A stretch of DNA of 64,000 bases from positions 1,860,001 through 1,924,000 of the forward strand of contig OZ316893.1 of the NCBI GenBank assembly GCA_973895155.1, read 5' to 3'. Position 1 is the stretch's first letter, and each line of letters begins with the position of its first letter. Source of the DNA: Marsupella aquatica. Taxonomy: Eukaryota > Marchantiophyta. The notes under the pieces are model-generated. The model was not told where the DNA came from and did no database searches. It saw only the letters and a program-made list of their open reading frames with translations. A program made the position numbers and the translations under genes. This document shows positions 23,025 through 33,559 of this stretch, one piece after another.

Positions 23025-23470
23025 TTACTAGTTGTCAAGAGCTGGTAATATTTAAGTCAGCAAGACACTCCAAAATGATACCATATGTGCGCATTTTTAC
23101 CAAAAAATAGTAAGCAAAGAGTAACAAAAATGATGAAATATTACTAGCACCAAGAGTTAATAATGTCACATCCACTTGGACCCTCCAGAATGAGAGTATT
23201 TTAAGCATGTTACATAAAAGATAGGCAAAAGGGTAACAAAAGTGAAGGAGCATTACTAGCACCAGGAGCTAGTAATATCACACCAGTTGGATCCTTCAAA
23301 ATAACACCATGAAAATGAATAAACATTACTAGTAATATCACACTCGCTTGGACCCTTTGCAATAACATCATGTTGAGTGTATTCATGAGAGACAATTAAG
23401 CAAATTAGGATATAAAAATAAATGAACATTACTAGTGCCGAGAGCTAGTAATGTCACACTTGTTCGGACC
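23025..23470. repeat. Tandem repeat family with ATTACTAG...CTAGTAAT hairpins
   Basis: About five units, 85-135 bp apart, each carry inverted arms close to ATTACTAG and CTAGTAAT around a 9-nt loop (CACCAGGAG at 23260-23268, TGCCGAGAG at 23436-23444). They are followed by TATCACAC and TTGGACCCT. At 23325-23336 the loop is missing and the arms form the perfect palindrome ATTACTAGTAAT. A further copy at about 22387-22421 abuts the MITE. Confidence 0.8.
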
Positions 23471-24811
23471 CGGAGAAAATTACAAGAGAAATTTTACACA
23501 AAAAAATTAAACACTGGCCCAAACTCTATAGAGAAATATGTTTTTGAGACTATTAGCTTTAATTGTTTAGTGTTATACTATCTATTGCATCAATAGTATT
23601 ATTGTTTTATATCTTGTGTTTGCTATAGTTGGTAAATACACCAAAGGATATTTTAGAAGGTCATGTAATTCTGCAAGTAATAAAGAAATATCTATGTAAA
23701 TGAGACCTCACTAAAGAGGACTCTTTTTTAGCATTGGATGATACTATGGGATATGAACAAAATGAGTAAAGCCTAAAGGATATATTTTGATTGACGCCAG
23801 GCGCTGCTATAAATTTTGGTCAAAAGCAATGACTCTAATTATCACATTGATTACATTAGTTTATGGTGCTACTATATTATATCATCGTTTGTTATGTTTT
23901 AATGATTATATTTATCAATAATATTATCCAATATATATGTCACGGTTATTGACCTGATTACTACCAAAAACAAACATAGCATTCTCTAATAGTTTTTGGG
24001 GAGGTCACCTCCATGAAAGTGGTATATCACGTGCGACAAAATATAAACTCATATAAATGGGTGTGACGGAAGACTTCCAACGTTTTGTGCAAAAATATAT
24101 AGCACATATTTTATTAAATGGTTGGCTTTAAGAAACACATAGACCTATTTAATTATTATAACTATTTTCTTTAATGTTTTTAGGGGTTTTTAGTAAAAAA
24201 TGACAAAATTTAACGAAAGAAAGGGTTTTGCAAGAAAATATATTTCACATAGAAGTTAGGGGGATCAAATCCTAAAATGTTGCACGTATGGCCCTCCATA
24301 TAGCTAGTAACCCCCCAAGAGACGGTTCAATCAAAATTTATAATATGTCAAACCCTCTATCATTGTTTAGAGCATTGAAATGACCAAAGTGTGTTGCATT
24401 TGATAGCAAGAGTATACCTTTTCGCTCACATCACTCTTTGTGAGGATGTTAACCTTTGGTCAATCCCCACATTCACAATCTTCTAGGGAGTATTTTGGAA
24501 GATGCATGGATCCTTTGCTATGACTGCTCATTTATTGGTAGTTTGTCAATACTAAGTAGATGTCCAAATTAAAGTAGGATTCAACACTATTCAAGTTAGT
24601 TTGAGCATGATAATTGGAGTGTCTAAAAGGAAATAAACTTTTGTGTCGTACATCTTTATATAGTTTTGTCAGTGTGCACGATAGTTTTGAGCACATTGGG
24701 AAAGAGCAAGAAGGGTCATAGCAACCAAGGCATATTTAATTGCTCAGTACTAGGTGGAGGGCAACATCCCCCCTCCTAGCCCACCAACCGCTCCCCTCCT
24801 CTCCCTCCCTT

Positions 24812-24950
24812 TCTTTTTGTTCCATTGCATATGCATCGCAGAATTGTCATTGTGATCATCTAGTCATTGCAACCATTTGGTTGTCTTTTTGTTCCATTGC
24901 ATAGCAGAATTGTCATTGTGATCATCTAGTCATTGCAACCATTTGGTTGT
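24812..24950. repeat. Two-copy tandem repeat of about 70 bp
   Basis: TTTTTGTTCCATTGCATA, CGCAGAATTGTCATTGTGAT and CATCTAGTCATTGCAACCAT recur at 24816 and 24888. The second copy lacks a short TGCATCG segment. Confidence 0.9.
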
Positions 24951-24959
24951 TGCAGCCAT

Positions 24960-25650
24960 GTTATTACCTTGGCCATGTAGTTGTGAGGGTCATGTTGTTG
25001 TTGCAGAAATGCAGTTGTTTTGGTCAGATTTTTTATGCACCCATGTGATCAAGGTCATGGCCTGCACATGGTATCATTGGTGTGAGGGTAGTGGACAAGA
25101 GGAGGGTCACATGCGGTGAGGGTGCATGGACAAGAGGAGGGGGCTCGGTAGGACAATTTAACAGAATCCAAACTTGGTCCTGCACAGAGATTTTGTTATG
25201 TGTCTTCTCTTTTGCATTGTCTTTTTCATCTGTTTGTTTGTTTCCATTTTGTCTATTTGTTTGGTTGTAGTTTTGATACTTTGGGGTATTTTTTGTTGTT
25301 TTTCATGGTGGGCAGGCACCTCAGGCAGGCATACAGAGCAGCCGGCACAGCACAAACAGCACAAGAGGCAATGTGGTACAGGACTCATTCCAAGTGAAGA
25401 GAGGGGTACTTGTATACCTCACCTCAATCCAATCCCGCACAGGAGGGTGTACCTCGCCAGCCAAGGGCAGGGCAAGCAAGGATGGTGCATTGAGGGCCTC
25501 ATTTGTCTGATCTAATGGTAGGGGAAAAATGCCAAGCAATCTAACGGTCAGTACGAGTTCCGTTCGTTCCCACTCCTAGCTTAAGCCTTCTCTCCAATCA
25601 AACCAATAAACGTTTCATTTTAGATTAGAAGTTCCCAAGCTGGACAAGGA
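24960..25650. other. Intergenic, nothing recognised
   Basis: A T-rich stretch at 25195-25310 produces hydrophobic chance peptides on the plus strand. No gene or element boundary is seen. Confidence 0.4.
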
Positions 25651-25659
25651 GAACAATCT

Positions 25660-25812
25660 CATTATTAGTTTCTCGACTCATCACAAAGTGGTCATTGTTC
25701 TTGCCAGGCTATTTTAATATGTAAGGAGGGAAATGCCAATCAGTAGTTTCTCGACTCATCACAAGGTGGTCATTGTTCTCGCCAGGCCATTCAATACGTA
25801 AGGAGGGAATGC
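25660..25812. repeat. Two-copy tandem repeat of about 78 bp
   Basis: TAGTTTCTCGACTCATCACA, AGGTGGTCATTGTTCTYGCC and AGGAGGGAAATGCCAA recur at 25663 and 25743 with a few substitutions. Confidence 0.88.
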
Positions 25813-28530
25813 CAACCTTCTCCTGGAGCTTCCTGTCTCGCTGGGCCTTTTATATCTTTCTAATTTCCTCCTGCGCAGCATCATGGGCAGCAGTTGGATT
25901 GAATCCTATACACCCCAAGAATTCATCGTCCACTTTTAGCTTCATGAGACGACTATAGAAAAAAAAAGATATCCTGCATAAACACAAGAGACGTCGGACA
26001 CATATCAACACATTGATAGTCAATATGAACTCGACGAGTGTAATGAAATCCATTCCACTAGCTCGGGCAAGCAATACATCCAAGCTTTGACTAAAGCAAC
26101 ACATCCTTCTCCTTAGCAAAGAGAACAATCTGAACTTCTACGAGGAGACAGACACAGATACGAAGAGGACAAATGGGCCAAGTTATATGATAATTCTCAG
26201 AAATTCATCTACCCGCCTAGATGCAAGGATTGGAAACCTGGACAAGGCAAGCATGCATGGAGATGGAGATTCAACTCCATGCAGTTACTAACATGGCCAG
26301 GTAGATCATAACCAAATGATTAGGTTTTGGTGTTGGAAAAAATGGATCAATAACGTCACTGCTCAACTGGCCCAGTCCTGTCTTCTCCCTCTACAACACA
26401 TGACACACTTGCCTAAGACAGAAAAGGAGAAAAACAACTTCATCACGTTCAAAGCCAGATAAAGCTTTTTGGAAGGGACATCATCGTTATTATGTATTCG
26501 AGAGTGGCGTTGCAATTCTTAAAGTTATCTGCACGGCCAATACTTAATTCTCTCCATTCTTAGGGCAAAGAAGGATCTGTTTCCCTTGATTCCCATGCGG
26601 CATAACGTCGTGCACACAAATATTTCTTCATCCTAGGGCCCCGAAGGAAAGTTATTTGGCTTTAAAGGATCCAAAGTAGACTAGTAAGCGCTGAAAGCGT
26701 AAATGTCTTTACAACGCACCATATCAGCCAGAACACGCTCCCCGCGCACTACGTGCCTGGGTCCGAGGGTGCATAAACAAGTTCAGACGGTCTAAGGTTG
26801 AGATTATACTTGATAGATGCTAGATATAATCTAAGGTAAAGTTCAATGTCTTCTGTCATTAATCTGTGCTCAGAATCAATCAGCTTCTCACAATTATGAA
26901 CTGCATTGTTCATTGACTCTTTGTTTCCTGCCCAATCCAATCCAATCCAATCCAATCCAATCAAATCAGTCTCACGATGCTTCGGAATTTCGAGAACGAC
27001 CCATTCATGATATTTTCTATCATATTCGTAGATTTTCCTATTCGTTCAATCCAATTCCCGATACTAGCTTTCGCAATTTATCTTCTCTATCATACCTTCC
27101 ATTCAATTGTGTTCTCCAGCAACCATCTCTCCTTCGTCGAGTTAGGGCTCTCGACATGGTTCCTGATTCGCTCAACGATCTCTCATTGCCTTGAATTATT
27201 CACAGGTGTCTGATTGCCTTCCTTTCCAGTAAATGTATTCGCCAAACTTCTTCCTGTTAACAATTACCCACCTCAACTCCTGAGGCACCTAGGTATTTTT
27301 AAGTTTCTCATCTACGCTATACCATTTTGGATAATTTGGAGACTGTAGCTATACTCTTCGATGCCTGTGCATCCCATTTAATCGCAAGCCCATCTAATCG
27401 CAAGCAAAGCTTTAGCAACGCTGACAGGTAGATAAATGGGGCAGAGAATTTACCCAACCCATGGACTTGAGAATATTGTCACCGCTGCCACTCCGGATTC
27501 GTTTCGCTCCATTGTGGAACGTTCCTTTACTAATCAACAGACCACCAGTACCCACTCCCACCACTGGGAGGGCCCCCAAAGCTCGGAGAAATCTCTTGAT
27601 CTGCTTATTCTCTTCCTGCGTTTCCGTCTTCTCCACTCATTCCTCCTCCGTCCGCTTCTCCTGCTCTTCCTTCATCTCCATCGCCTAACTATCACAGGCT
27701 TAGGGAGAACGAATATTACCTCCACCCAGATCTAAAGTAGATGAATTAAGGTGCGCGACAACATCTACTGCCACACGAAGAGGAGGTGACGTTGTTGTGT
27801 GCCGACATTCTTGATCACGGTCCTCTGGAGAACTGTTCGAAGGTTGTTTCTTCGATAGTTTCTACCCTTCTGCTGAGTGGGTGCCATGTCTTAGCGTTGC
27901 ACTTCAGCAATCATTCAATTTGGTTTCTCCACACGCGATTTGGTGAGGCCTCTGTGAGCATTTGCACCGCTTTCATCAAGCAAGCCATCTTCTCAACTTA
28001 CACTTCCGTGCAGCTTCTGCACCAGATCAAATCCGTACTTTCGATTAAAGTCTTCCTCTTCTTTTGAACCTGTCATCAATTGTCATTACTCTCGAAATAG
28101 ATGCAAAATGGCACTTGTGCAACCCATACCATATCCTACACAGATTTCAGGAGAATTAATGCCATGTATTGCAGCCATTTCAAGATCTGCAGACTTTTCA
28201 TTTCGTTCGACAAAGACATTATTCATTCAAAAAGCATTTAAGTGTTACCATCATCTAAAATTGCATGAGATCAAAGACTCTCAAATACATGTTGACAAAA
28301 ACCACTCGTACCGAAAACCGAGACATCCTGCAAAAATTGTTATATCGATTGCCAACTACACATTCCCGACTCCATTATACAATGTACTAGGACTCTTCAA
28401 TAGGGTACTGTCGGGAGGGAGTGCGAGTACATTTACACGCACACCACAAGTGGCGTCCGCGCCAAGCGTCGTCGTCAATAATACTCGACAAGAAAAAGCT
28501 TCACGACAAACACTTGACAATTCAGCAACC
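25813..28530. other. Long intergenic interval with only weak ORFs
   Basis: Minus-strand frames at 25850-26128 and 27412-27636 and plus-strand frames at 27436-28067 encode 70-100 residue peptides with no motif I recognise and no convincing splice links. A (CCAAT) run lies at 26931-26965. A 174-codon plus frame (28108-28632) overlaps the start of a dispersed repeat and is not supported as a gene. Confidence 0.35.
26931..26965. repeat. Pentanucleotide microsatellite (CCAAT)n
   Basis: Six consecutive CCAAT units with one final variant (CAAAT). It could bind NF-Y if it were in a promoter, but no gene start is recognised nearby. Confidence 0.92.
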
Positions 28531-28549
28531 GGAAAGAATATCAGCGTCA

Positions 28550-28730
28550 ACTACTTTCTATGCAATACTCGTAGTTGTCAGCTGGGACGGCATTCCAGAA
28601 TGAAGATAGTTACGGAGTACCAGGACAATTGAGCTACTTCATATTGGCTGTGAGTCAGGGATAGGAAAGTGTCGTAAACTTTCCCTGCAAAGTGAATTCT
28701 ACATAATGATGCTTTCTAAATAATGCCAAC
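28550..28730 (-). repeat. Dispersed repeat pair A, copy 1, with exon-like tail
   Basis: This block is homologous, with indels, to 57685-57850 (shared words include GTTGTCARCTRGGACGGCA, TTGAGCTACTTC and GCTTTCTA). On the minus strand both copies read a pyrimidine-rich AG acceptor, then a frame beginning G-K/E-VYDTFLS and a stop before GCTCAA. This looks like the last exon of an ancestral gene. Each copy lies a few hundred bases 3' of a minus-strand gene (reticulon here, SmB for the other). Confidence 0.5.
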
Positions 28731-28769
28731 GCTCTAATATAAAAGAGAAGATTGCACCGCCCAGCTAAA

Positions 28770-29600
28770 TTGATGTCAGGCCCCCTGTCAAATAATGACA
28801 AAACAATTCAGTACAACACGTCTATTAATAAGCCAAATGACAGATCTTGTGACCGAATTTCATTCAAGATGATTTACGTCATTATTTCAGATACCACGCG
28901 TACCACCAAGGATCTTCAGCTAACGAGGTAATGTACTCGTGAATAACTCATCACAGGAAAACCGAAACTGGAGTGATCGCATTGCATTCAACCATCACGA
29001 GAGTAAACGAAGGATGACTTTCATTCAGGGAAGAGGTTACACGTAGAGATGGAAAACCAATTGAGGTTAACGAACAAGAATGAACAGTCATGTACAATAC
29101 AACTAACAACTTCAAAGAGGAAAAAGTACAACGCAATCTAACTAGGATGGCGGATTGAAATATTCCAGGAATCAAACCCCAGTTGGGGTCCACCTTTGAA
29201 ACTAAAGAAGCTTGGGATAACTACCTCAGTTACCCAGATGGTTTACAAAAGGTTTGCATCAGAATATATTTCCTTGAGGACGATTTCCAATATAGTATAT
29301 AGATCCAATCTACTAAGCCGGCAATCTCCAATACGCACACAGGCTGCCAAAAGCCAACACCTACAGCCCCTAAATCAAAATTCAATCGGAATTGAAAATT
29401 CGACAGGAAACAGAACGTAAGAATTGGACGCCGAAAATTGGATATCACCAGCTCAAGGACGAGTGGAGTCATTTGTATGGCATATAACCCCATTTCATGA
29501 CGCTCAGCGCAGACATGTGCCACCCGCAACCTAAGACAGTAGCTTCTACAGATCGGTATTTACATGCTGAGATCCCCAGCTGATCAGAACTGCGTACCAC
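28770..29600. other. 3' flank of the reticulon gene
   Basis: No recognisable coding sequence. The part adjoining 29630 is presumably the 3' untranslated region of the reticulon gene transcribed leftward. Confidence 0.4.
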
Positions 29601-29629
29601 TACAACATCACTCGGCGCCCCTTATCGCT

Positions 29630-31011
29630 CTACTGAGTCTTCTTTTCCTTGGGTGGTGCCCTAGGGATCTTGCTCAAGACATTGGCATCAAACTTCTTGT
29701 ACTGAGTATGAGCGTGATCACCAGCAACCTTGGCATACTTGTCAATTTCATCTTCATATTTCTCGTAAAGAGCTGGGAATGTGTGCGACAAGACAACCCC
29801 TGTGATGAAAGGAAGAATAACCCCAATTAGGCAGCCACTCACATTCGTAAATCGACCATTAACCAACCACTACAGCACATAGCTAAGTTCCAGGTAATCC
29901 ACAAATCTAGAACCCTAAGTGAAAAACGCATTTCAATTCCGAACAAGCCCCAACAGCCACCACCCCCCGTCCCCCTGGATTCAAGAACATGCCATTAGAC
30001 AGGACACTTTGCATGTACTTACCAATGTAAAGGAGCGTAACAAAACTAAACCAGCCCCCGATAACAGAGACTACCCACAACCCAGCAATCACCTGCACAG
30101 ACAAGAGGGAGATCCACATCAGATAGTTGAACATGCAAACAAGGATAAATAACCCAGATATGCCCCAGAGTAAGACGAAGTCAATCAGCTACCTTCACAA
30201 ACAGTTTGAAGTCCTTGCCGAGAGCCACATCGCGGGTGACGGCCAATATTTTGTTGAGTTCAACACTAGTGCTCGCAGCTACAGCCATCACAGACTGCTC
30301 CGACAATTGAAGCTCCGGAATGGGTGGGGGGTTTCTGTACCACGAACAGGAGTAACGTAATTACGTGGAAGTCATGAAGGTATGAGCCGAACGAGGCCCC
30401 AAACTACGACTTCCGATAGGAGGGAAGGCAGGCTAAAACACACAGGAATTCACAGATAAAACCGAAAGCGACGGCCACAAGGGGAAATTACCGGTTCAAC
30501 AGGGCTGCGACATTCGACCAAACGAAGACAATCACAACCGAGAACAGGAGAACATTCGAAAGAAGAGACAGCAACGTGTATCCAGACCACTCGAACAAGA
30601 TGTAGCCAATTGTTGCTCCGACCAACACTCCAGCAGACATGGGCTTGTTACGCCACAATAAGACGTCCGCCGCTGTAGAGCACATTGAAAAAACGACAGC
30701 ACAATATCAGGATCTCAGCAGTAGGGGTGGTCCGACACACAAAGCAATGATAAGCTCAAGGGCAAAAGACAACAACAATGGATTCAATCAGTCCCACAAC
30801 ACGAGAATCTTATTGTCATTCTAGGCTCGCATGTAAACTTACATTTTCCACCTCCAAGAATCTCATGGACACCCTTCTCCCTGCCAAAAAGGCGAGGAGC
30901 ACTCGGGATGTGCTTTCCAGCAGGCGCAGTCTGAGAAGCTGGTAACTTGGAGAAATTCTCCACCACTGAACTCACAGCGGAGTTCACATGGTTCTCCGCT
31001 TCATCGGCCAT
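29630..31011 (-). CDS. Reticulon-like protein (RTNLB family), 5 exons, about 243 aa
   Basis: Exons are 31011-30843, 30672-30492, 30334-30193, 30092-30023 and 29799-29630, all GT-AG and phase-consistent. The ATG at 31011 sits in ACCATGG. An ATG eight codons upstream is in frame but precedes a likely acceptor (GATTTCAG). The product has a short acidic/polar N terminus and then a reticulon homology domain. That domain has RLFGREKGVHEILGGGKSAD followed by VLLWRNKPMSAGVLVGATI, a first long hydrophobic hairpin, the polar loop with NRNPPPIPELQLSE and VELNKILAVTRDVALGKD, and a second hydrophobic hairpin (VIAGLWVVSVIGGWFSFVTLLYIG). A charged tail ends KEKKTQ. Plant reticulons insert wedge-like hairpins in the ER membrane and promote tubule curvature. 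Length is typical for the plant family. Confidence 0.96.
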
Positions 31012-31785
31012 GGTGTGTACTCTGAAATCAAACAATCAAGAAAGCTGGATGAGCACTGGAGTCAGACATACGTCACAAAGTCGATTAAAGTGATCCAAAA
31101 GAGGAAAAAACTTCTAATCGACGCCTCGAAGAGAGAGATACAGATAGACACCACAACCAAAGAGTGACAAAGGATCTGAATGACCTCTCCTCTGCTGGGA
31201 GAGGAGGACACCAACTCCACGGACACACACCGAGAAAAATCAATCGCATGCACCACAGCAAGTCTCCTTCACAATAAACCACAGCACAGCCCACCCACAA
31301 CCTCCTCACAAGGCACGTCACTCCTCCGCCGGGAAAACAATCAGAGGAGACCCCCTAATCTACCGTACCTTCCGATCACGAGAGACGAGAACTCCCCCTG
31401 CGCTACCCTACTGGCAAAGAAGACGGTAAAGGCTGCCAAGAACTATCTATCAATCCCACCACCCACTACGTCATTCACATCACAGCGACCCGCCAGGACG
31501 ACCTACTCGACTCAACACACCGACAAGCCCAACCCATCGTCCTCCCCCCAAACGACCCCGTTCGGAAGAGCACACCTCACATACCAAAAGAACGCAGGCA
31601 AGATGGAAAAGAGTACGAGAGAAAGACGCCCAACACAAAGAGAACGACGCCCAACACAACAGCACCATACGCAGAGACAGCGGCACCGACCACGAGTACA
31701 GGTCGAGAAATTATACCACCAATCGGGAGCAGGAGGCCAGCTGCTGCTGCTGTCCAGAAATAATCTAGAAAATCGAAGTGCGTCC

Positions 31786-31816
<31 letters not shown>

Positions 31817-32135
31817 AAAGCCGTCGAGGGAGGGGTGCAGAAGAGCACGGAGGCGGGAGCAGACTGATGAGAAGAGCAAGTGCGGGGCGTCGTCGCTGCT
31901 CTCTCTACAAGAGTACAAGCCGGATCGCTCGACACACGAGGCCGCGATGAGAATTCGAAGCGAGGAGGGATACGAGGAGGAGGACGAGGAAACTGAGAGA
32001 GAGAAAGAGGAGAAGAAGCGTCGAGAAATGATGAGTCTGGAGAAGAAGCAAATTCCGCCACAAAGCAATTCCGCACAGAGCGGGAATGTCGGCCGATCGA
32101 CCGGTCGAAAAGAGGGAGCCGACAGGTGGAAGGCC
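31012..32135 (-). promoter_or_regulatory. Upstream region of the reticulon gene with (GTCT)n
   Basis: This is the 5' side of the reticulon gene. A (GTCT) microsatellite of about seven units spans 31786-31815, and a GA-rich stretch (CT-rich on the transcribed strand) covers about 31945-32045. A leader intron ending just before 31011 is possible. Several long chance ORFs occur here on both strands without domains. Confidence 0.4.
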
Positions 32136-33165
32136 CACGGCCTCGCTCACTCGGCGCTCGGCGCTGGCTCGGCCCCCCTCGGACACGCGGGAGCTCCAGT
32201 GTTTTTAGTTAGTGGCGAAAAATTTTCTTTAGATTCCACCTCTCCAAAACGCTTTCGTCACTTGGCTAAAATTAGCTACCGTGGGTTTGTTTTGGAGGTA
32301 TTTTCTGGTTGATAGGATCCCTGAGGTTTTGGGTACCTGACTCAAGGTCAATTAAGGGTCTTGATCACTCAGGGTCCTAGCGACCCAGTTTTAGTCACTT
32401 GGCAAAAATTAGCTACCTTGGGTTTGCTTTGGAAGTATTTACTTGATAATACCCATTTGGAGGTATTTACTGGATAGAACTCCTAAGGGCCGTCTTGCAT
32501 GTCTTTGGTCCTTTGCACATCGGCCCTAAAATGAACTCGTGTCATGAGTTGAGGCAGCGAGAGGGCGGCAGTCCTGATGGCTTCTTTTGTGGAGATACAA
32601 GGGCAAGGGCCGGAAAAGTTCCGGCCCTTGAGGTCCCGAACCTTTAAAATGTAATAAAACAAAACATTTGGTTTTAACTTTTCCCCGACATCTGTGGCTT
32701 GGTAAGGGCCGCAGTTTTCAGGACTCTTGCACATGCAAGACAGTCCTAAGGTTTTCGGTACCTTGATTCAAGGTCACTCAGTGCTCAGCACTGGCTCAGC
32801 CCCCCTTGGACATGTGGGAGCTCCAGTGTTTTTAGTTAGTGGCAAAAACTTTCTTTAGATTCCACCTCTCCAAAAAGTTTTTGTCACTTGGCAAAATTTA
32901 GCTACCATGGGTTTGTTCTAGAGGTATTTACTAGTTGATAGGATCCCTGAGGTTTTGGGTACCTTGATTCAAGGTCAATTAAGGGTCTTAATCACTCAGG
33001 GGTCCTATCCACCCAGTTTTAGTCACTTGGCAAAAATTAGCTACCTTGGGGTTGCTTTGGATGTATTTACTTGATAGGACCCCTAAGATTTTGGGTACCT
33101 TGATTCAAGGTCAATTAAGGGTCTCGATCATTCAGGGGTCCTATCCACCGGTAACCTTTATTCCA
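32136..33165. repeat. Long direct repeat pair of about 340 bp
   Basis: Blocks at about 32145-32480 and 32770-33110 share GGAGCTCCAGTGTTTTTAGT, TTCTTTAGATTCCACCTCTC, GGTCAATTAAGGGTCTTGAT and CACTTGGCAAAAATTAGCTA. Internally GGTACCTTGATTCAAGGTCA recurs, so the arrangement is a partial tandem array. A fragment (GGAGAGGTGGAATCTAG, inverted) also occurs near 35078. The pair is interrupted by a MITE at 32488-32743. Confidence 0.85.
32488..32743. mobile_element. 256-bp MITE-like insertion with 7-bp target duplication
   Basis: TCCTAAG (32481-32487 and 32744-32750) flanks the element, and the ends share inverted GTCTTGCATGT/ACATGCAAGAC. Around the middle a perfect 12-bp stem with a 3-nt loop (arms CAAGGGCCGGAA and TTCCGGCCCTTG, 32604-32630) is present. 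The flanks together reconstruct the host repeat, whose uninterrupted relative is at about 33070-33110 (GGACCCCTAAGATTTTGGGT). A 7-8 bp duplication fits hAT-like or Mutator-like elements; the class is not certain. Confidence 0.75.
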
Positions 33166-33468
33166 TACAGAATTTATGGTGCATATGGTGGCGAATCAAC
33201 AACCTTTGCCTCCTCTAGTCAGAGGAGAGACCACACAGGCAAGGCTGGGGAAACAAAAGAGGGTAGTTTCCTTCCTGGCTTGGGAGAGGGAGGGAGGTGG
33301 CCTTTTGGCCAACTTGGCATGGAACCTAGAGATTCATGCAAGGAGGAAGAGTGGAGTTTTTATCATATTTTTGAATGCCATATGATGAGGCCAATATGGC
33401 ATGTCTTTGGGTGACCAAGTAATTGGGTCATCAAGCATGAGTCCCCTGAAAAACAAATCTGCTGAGCT

Positions 33469-33550
33469 TGGGTTTGCTGCTAAAATCATCCAAGCAGCTG
33501 ACCCATGCTTGGAACTGACCCTTGCTCGGATGATTTTAGCAGCAAACCCA
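33469..33550. other. Perfect 23-bp inverted repeat hairpin
   Basis: The left arm starts TGGGTTTGCTGC (33469-33491) and the right arm ends GCAGCAAACCCA (33528-33550). Pairing is perfect over 23 bp across a 36-nt loop that itself contains AAGCA...TGCTT. It could be a fold-back element, a small-RNA precursor or a chance remnant of an inverted duplication. No flanking duplication is clear. Confidence 0.8.
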
Positions 33551-33559
33551 CTATCTGAA

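Larger units (their letters stand above)
21803..24760. other. AT-rich intergenic island
   Basis: Base composition shifts clearly to A+T compared with both sides, and no ORF of note is present. It contains a MITE (22424-22935) and a hairpin repeat family (23025-23470), annotated separately. The remaining parts (23500-24760) show no gene. Repeat-rich, heterochromatin-like or mobile-element-derived sequence is the simplest reading. Confidence 0.6.

Noticed and set aside
28108-28632. 174-codon plus-strand ORF
   Set aside because: No motif is recognised, and its end overlaps the dispersed repeat whose exon-like frame is on the opposite strand.
31180-31950. 256-codon plus-strand ORF upstream of reticulon
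   Set aside because: It has low-complexity Arg/Thr/Pro composition, is antisense to the probable leader and promoter of the reticulon gene, and shows no domain.
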